A DNA stretch of 13,018 nt from Bifidobacteriaceae bacterium. GTDB lineage: Bacteria; Actinomycetota; Actinomycetes; Actinomycetales; Bifidobacteriaceae. Every line of letters begins with the position of its first letter. Position 1 is the first letter of the stretch. The notes beneath the pieces are model-generated. The model had not been told where the DNA came from. It ran no database searches and saw only the letters and a program-made list of their open reading frames with translations. The position numbers and the translations under genes were made by a program. The stretch covers positions 1-13,018 of the forward strand of contig JAUMUB010000021.1 in assembly GCA_030530905.1 (NCBI GenBank). Direction: 5' to 3'. Of the stretch, positions 9,308 through 13,018 are shown in pieces.

Positions 9308-10168
9308 TCACAATTCTTCAATATTGCTTGTTTTATTACCTTCAATATGAGCGAATTTCGCTGCCAAAGCTTCACGGCTTTTACGCTCATCTTCTTCTCT
9401 AGCTCGCTTTTTCGCTTCTACCTGATCCCAAAGGACATCTTCATAATGTTTTGCCCATTCAAGCTGTGCAGCAGAAGCAAAAAGCTCAATAAATTCAGCA
9501 CTATCGTTTAATGATAACGATTGAATCAATGATTCACATTGTTTTGCATCTAAACATATTCGAGGAATTTCTAAACGCTCGCATAACTCATTAATATAAG
9601 GCAGCAAAATTACTGTCTTTTCGAGTAAAGCTTGTGCATCAACAGTACGAAGAACATATAAGCATGCTGTAATAACAGACGAGAAACGGTGAGTAAAATC
9701 ATACGAATCTCGCAACACAACTTGAATATATTGTTCAAGCTCGTTAAAACATGATGTAAGACGATCCCACTGTTCACTACTAAAAACAGACTCATACTCG
9801 TGTAAAGCGGAGGTAATAACACTTAAATCGCCATTGCGAGAATAATCATCCATGCTGTCATACATATCATATGCTTGCATAAGCGCATTGACCTGATCTT
9901 GGCTAACACCAGGAATTTCATCAGCCCCCTCATACACGTATTCTGCATCCGCAATACTCACACGTTGTTCTAATAGCGCACTGACAATAACTCTACAAAT
10001 ACGCACCTGCAAATTTTCAGCATACTTCATGTCGTTATTCATATGCTCAACCTTGCTTAAAGGCCATAAATTAACAAGTATTTGACCTTGCTCAACAGCT
10101 GCTTTCACTGCTGAACTTGACTTAATCTGTGATTGTGCTTCTTGCATCACTTGTTCTAAATCGCTCAT
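9308..10168 (-). CDS. Uncharacterised 286-residue protein of the gltX operon
   Basis: I do not recognise a functional family. The protein is soluble-looking, acidic and largely helical by composition. It has no signal peptide or membrane segment and no obvious catalytic motif. Residues about 60-110 and 125-220 look like packed amphipathic helices. The C-terminal region at about 247-272 is highly charged (EAKKRAREEDERKSREAL), suggesting a coiled coil or extended helix. The start is well supported by AAGGGAG 5 nt before the ATG. It sits 26 bp after the histidine phosphatase gene and 54 bp before gltX, all in one direction, so co-transcription is likely. I have the impression of similar proteins at this place in bifidobacteria, but this cannot be verified here. 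Confidence 0.8.
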   Translation of the reverse strand: MSDLEQVMQEAQSQIKSSSAVKAAVEQGQILVNLWPLSKVEHMNNDMKYAENLQVRICRVIVSALLEQRVSIADAEYVYEGADEIPGVSQDQVNALMQAYDMYDSMDDYSRNGDLSVITSALHEYESVFSSEQWDRLTSCFNELEQYIQVVLRDSYDFTHRFSSVITACLYVLRTVDAQALLEKTVILLPYINELCERLEIPRICLDAKQCESLIQSLSLNDSAEFIELFASAAQLEWAKHYEDVLWDQVEAKKRAREEDERKSREALAAKFAHIEGNKTSNIEEL

Positions 10169-10194
10169 GAATGCTCCCTTGCAGTCTTTTAATG

Positions 10195-10869
10195 CTACAT
10201 ATATAACATTTTATGTACATTTTTCGCTGGATCAACATAGGTAATTGACATCACCTGTTCAGAATCACAGTCATAAGTAATAGAAGTAATTGAAGCCAAA
10301 GCGATCTTGCGCATAAGCATATTATGCTCAGGATGCCCTGTTTCCAACATATGCCGATACGACCAAATAGGTGACTCGTGGCTTACTACCAGAATCTGTT
10401 CACCTGCGTGCTGATGAATTTTTTCAAGCGCAAAATCTTGCATCCGATCCGCTATTTCTTGATAGCTTTCACCCCAGCTTGGTCGCCATAAATTCTTAAC
10501 AAGCTTTAAATTTTCAGGCTTCCACAAAGCACCATCACCAAAACCAATACGCTTACCACGAAACTCGTTTCTCGCTTCGATAATACGAGAATCGACTTCT
10601 AACTGTAGATCGTTTTCACCACGCAAATTACGAACTGAATTTAATGACTCAAGAATAAACTCCGCTGTTTCTCGAGTGCGGTCAAGAGGAGAAGCATATG
10701 CGCAAGAAATAGTATTCATCTGAGGGCTTGCTGCAATATAATCGCCTGTTGCCTTAGCCATGCACACACCAAGTTTTGATAAATGAAAATTTGGTAAACG
10801 TTCATACAACACTTTATCAGGGTTGTACACTTTACCATGACGAACAAAATGAATTGTTGTTGCTACCAC
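10195..10869 (-). CDS. Histidine phosphatase superfamily (phosphoglycerate mutase-like) protein
   Basis: The protein hydrolyses or transfers phosphate through a phosphohistidine. The substrate is not evident; the sequence is closer to the broad GpmB/CobC-like phosphatases than to true glycolytic mutase. The catalytic motif FVRHGKV places His11 near the N terminus. SPLDRTRETA (60-69) supplies the conserved Arg, and VVSHESPIW (161-169) the second His164. I choose GTG at 10869 because AGGAGG lies about 6-7 nt upstream and the protein then begins just before the first beta strand. The ATG at 10902 would add 11 residues without a ribosome binding site. It gives 224 residues. It is the first gene of the putative operon with the unknown gene and gltX. 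Confidence 0.88.
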   Translation of the reverse strand: MVATTIHFVRHGKVYNPDKVLYERLPNFHLSKLGVCMAKATGDYIAASPQMNTISCAYASPLDRTRETAEFILESLNSVRNLRGENDLQLEVDSRIIEARNEFRGKRIGFGDGALWKPENLKLVKNLWRPSWGESYQEIADRMQDFALEKIHQHAGEQILVVSHESPIWSYRHMLETGHPEHNMLMRKIALASITSITYDCDSEQVMSITYVDPAKNVHKMLYM

Positions 10870-10944
10870 CGAATGCCCTCCTCTGCGCTTGGCATACGTC
10901 ATATGAAACTGTAAAAAATTGTGCCACTATTACATATTTTTTTC

Positions 10945-10974
10945 ATTATAAATGTGTGTTGCAAACTATAGCAA
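10945..10974 (-). promoter_or_regulatory. Candidate promoter of the phosphatase-unknown-gltX operon
   Basis: On the minus strand TTGCTA (10974-10969) is followed after 18 bp by a perfect TATAAT (10950-10945). Transcription would start near 10938 and leave a leader of about 70 nt before the GTG at 10869. The location fits that start rather than contradicting it. Confidence 0.55.
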
Positions 10975-11062
10975 GTACAGTAATGTATCAGAGAGTTGAA
11001 TAAAAAAAATATCAAAACTTCAATGAAGAACCGTTATAACAAAGCAGCGCATAGGAGGATGC

Positions 11063-12397
11063 ATGTCACAACATTTACAACATGTAACGCAAGCAGTGCG
11101 TGATGTTCGTAAAAGATTATTTGGAGGATACGCTGAACTCTTAAAAATGCCGCATACGGCACGATTTTCAATCGGAGCTGTGATCGCATGTATGCCATAC
11201 CCAATGGTTGGCATGACCATTACCATCAGCGTGCAGCACTTTTATAACAGTTATGCGCTTGCAGGACAATTATCTGCGCTTCAAGCAATAATTTTGGCAG
11301 CCTCCCAGCCGTTACTAGGTAAGCTCACTGACAAATTCGGTCAGCGACAAGTCGCAATTCCTGCAATTATTATTTGGATGTGTGCAGCAACAGCTCTTAT
11401 CAGCTGCATTAACGCACGTGTACCTGAGTGGATTCTGTTCTGTATTGTGCCGTTTATTTCTATAATCCCACCATGGGGTGCAATGAGTCGTAAACGTTGG
11501 GCTTATTTGTTAAAAGATGATTCACAGCGCATGAATCGTGCCCTATCACTAAGCAGCATTTTTGATGAGTGCATGTGGGTTGTTGGCAACCCTCTTGCTT
11601 CAACACTTGCTGTTATTTCTGGCGTGCTCTCTTTCAGCGTTACGGGACTGTGCGTAGTAATTGGCGCGCTCATGTTCTTAACGGAACTAAGCACTGAGCC
11701 ACCATCACAAACCCAAGCGGCACAGGCTGAAGGTATTAGCCGTAAAGAATATCGCAAACGCATTGACGAGGCGGCAGCAAAACTACAAGGCGAAGAAAAG
11801 AAAAAGGGAATATTAGGACCGGGTCTGATTGCATTGTGTGCAACATGGTTCACTCTTGGAGCATTCCAGTCTGCAACCAGCATTTCGATTATTGCTTTTG
11901 CAACAGAGCAGAATATGCGTCAGTACACTGGCTTTGTGTTCGCTTGTTTCTCTTTCAGCTCTCTTATTGGTGCAATGGTGTATGGTGCAAAAAATTGGAG
12001 AACGCCTTTATGGAAGCGTTATTATATTTGTCTTGCGGTTGTCAATATTGGCATAAGTACGTTCCTGCTAGCCAACCACCTCTGGGTTATTATGACAATT
12101 TATTTGCTTATTGGCATCTGCCAGTCACCAACATGGATTAACGGTAGTGAGATTATGCTTCATCTTGTTCCATCCACACGATTCACTGAGGGCATGTCGC
12201 TTATGAACGCAATGAATGCGATTGGATCATCTATCGGATCAGCTGTTGCGGGCATTTATATTGACTCATTCGGATCAAAAGGCGGTTTTGCTGTGGTTAC
12301 GTGCATGGCATTATCTTCGTTGGCAATCGCGTTTACCGGATTCAAGCAAATTAAAAGCAGTATTGAAAAACCATCACTTACTGTTGTTGAGGTGTAA
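11063..12397 (+). CDS. Major facilitator superfamily permease, substrate unknown
   Basis: This 444-residue integral membrane transporter has about twelve hydrophobic segments split by a charged central loop at about 210-250 (many Lys, Glu, Gln). The MFS motif A appears as GKLTDKFGQRQ (86-96) in the loop between helices two and three. The first about 30 residues are cytoplasmic and basic. The ATG has an excellent AGGAGG 4 nt upstream. The sequence resembles the drug/metabolite permeases of actinobacteria, but no residue pattern tells me the substrate. It is divergent from the phosphatase operon and ends at a strong terminator. A possible -10, TATAAC, is at 11035-11040 without a clear -35. Confidence 0.9.
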   Translation: MSQHLQHVTQAVRDVRKRLFGGYAELLKMPHTARFSIGAVIACMPYPMVGMTITISVQHFYNSYALAGQLSALQAIILAASQPLLGKLTDKFGQRQVAIPAIIIWMCAATALISCINARVPEWILFCIVPFISIIPPWGAMSRKRWAYLLKDDSQRMNRALSLSSIFDECMWVVGNPLASTLAVISGVLSFSVTGLCVVIGALMFLTELSTEPPSQTQAAQAEGISRKEYRKRIDEAAAKLQGEEKKKGILGPGLIALCATWFTLGAFQSATSISIIAFATEQNMRQYTGFVFACFSFSSLIGAMVYGAKNWRTPLWKRYYICLAVVNIGISTFLLANHLWVIMTIYLLIGICQSPTWINGSEIMLHLVPSTRFTEGMSLMNAMNAIGSSIGSAVAGIYIDSFGSKGGFAVVTCMALSSLAIAFTGFKQIKSSIEKPSLTVVEV

Positions 12398-12423
12398 AAC
12401 CAAAAGCATAGACTCAATGGAGT

Positions 12424-12454
12424 AAAAAATGGGCGGTGTAAAACCGCCCTTTTT
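12424..12454. terminator. Bidirectional intrinsic terminator between MFS and GtrA genes
   Basis: A GC-rich stem GGGCGGT (12431-12437) and ACCGCCC (12443-12449) encloses a 5-nt loop and is followed by TTTTT on the plus strand. On the other side a run of six A bases at 12424-12429 gives the T-run on the minus strand. It therefore serves both convergent genes. Confidence 0.92.
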
Positions 12455-12467
12455 GTAATATTAATGC

Positions 12468-13010
12468 TTACTTATTCTTACGCGAGAATGGGTTATAAGT
12501 TAACGACCATTTACCGATAATATACGAGAAAGACTTATGATATTTCTCAATCTCAACTGCAGACATCTCATTAGCATCTTTACTATCCAACAACCATTTA
12601 CGAATAATAAAATTCCAAACTGCAACAATAACTGTAGCCACAATTTTACCGATGTTTGTGCGCAAAATGTATGCAGTATGATCAGTTATCATAGCATCAT
12701 GAGCCATACCATAAGTACTTATCCAAATAATCACATCATTAATAAATAAACCTACTATTGCTGCAGCAATAAATATAGTCATTTCCATCCAACGAGCCAT
12801 ATCTTCGCGTTGAACAAAAACGTATTTCATACTAATAACATAGTTAAAAGCGAGTGAAATAATAAAACTAATTGTTGCAGCTAGCACATTATGCAAATGT
12901 ACCATGAGTAGCAGGTTCATAATGCCGTAATCGATTACAAAGGCTAAAATACCTACTACGCCGAACTTCATTAATTGAGCAATAATCTTATTCACACTAC
13001 TATTAAACAT
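12468..13010 (-). CDS. GtrA-family membrane protein
   Basis: GtrA/DPMS-like proteins have four helices and are thought to move polyprenyl-phosphate-linked sugars across the membrane for cell-envelope glycosylation. Here the helices are at about 14-37, 42-65, 77-99 and 116-140. Family marks include KFGVVGILAFVIDYG (15-29), SFIISLAFNYVISMKYVF (48-65) and GKIVATVIVAVWNF (121-134). About 40 charged and aromatic residues follow the last helix, longer than the minimal family member. The ATG at 13010 is 8 bases from the window edge. No ribosome binding site is visible in those bases and the frame stays open to the edge, so a slightly longer N terminus cannot be excluded. A glycosyltransferase partner, common for GtrA, is not in the window. 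Confidence 0.88.
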   Translation of the reverse strand: MFNSSVNKIIAQLMKFGVVGILAFVIDYGIMNLLLMVHLHNVLAATISFIISLAFNYVISMKYVFVQREDMARWMEMTIFIAAAIVGLFINDVIIWISTYGMAHDAMITDHTAYILRTNIGKIVATVIVAVWNFIIRKWLLDSKDANEMSAVEIEKYHKSFSYIIGKWSLTYNPFSRKNK

Positions 13011-13018
13011 TATAAGAC

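Noticed and set aside
11503..11883. Minus-strand 126-codon frame inside the MFS gene
   Set aside because: The overlapping plus-strand gene has a strong ribosome binding site, MFS motif A and continuous membrane helices. The antisense frame has no initiation site or family features.

Overview
The window looks like ordinary chromosome from an AT-rich member of the Bifidobacteriaceae, most likely Gardnerella or a close relative. Three observations support this. The sucrose phosphorylase follows the Bifidobacterium enzyme residue for residue around its active site. The gene set (sucrose phosphorylase plus LacI regulator, paired fluoride channels beside purA, class II aldolase, gltX) is bifidobacterial in style. 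The base composition (roughly 40% G+C by eye) is too low for typical Bifidobacterium. Genus is an inference; no rRNA or marker gene is present.

Layout. Bases 1-165 hold no gene that I can support. On the minus strand, read from right to left, come purA (6348-5047), two fluoride channel (CrcB/Fluc) genes 2 bp apart (4962-4099 and 4096-3737), a LacI-family regulator (about 3683-2637), sucrose phosphorylase (2463-946) and a YesL/DUF624 membrane protein (786-166). A palindromic operator-like site overlaps a candidate promoter just upstream of sucP. A 75-nt imperfect palindrome lies between sucP and the yesL-like gene. fba (6555-7604) diverges from purA and converges on gltX, with a long near-perfect hairpin between them at 7638-7677. 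A second minus-strand unit, histidine phosphatase (10869-10195), unknown 286-residue protein (10168-9308), gltX (9253-7727), is probably one operon. An MFS permease (11063-12397) diverges from it and converges on a GtrA-family membrane protein (13010-12468) across a textbook bidirectional terminator.

How the genes work together. SucP splits sucrose with phosphate into glucose 1-phosphate and fructose, and the LacI regulator next to it probably represses it. Unlike the bifidobacterial scr cluster as I know it, no sucrose transporter lies between or beside these genes in the window. Fba serves central carbon metabolism, PurA AMP synthesis and GltX glutamyl-tRNA formation. The CrcB pair should form a heterodimeric fluoride exporter. 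The remaining genes are a permease of unknown substrate, a polyprenyl-linked sugar flippase-like protein and an uncharacterised soluble protein.

I found no mobile element gene, CRISPR array, tRNA, rRNA or defence system, and no clear new biological system. The items most worth checking are the palindromic element at 842-916, the degenerate Phe-box in both fluoride channel subunits with long tails on one of them, the unknown protein in the gltX operon, and several start codons that should be moved from the longest-ORF choice.
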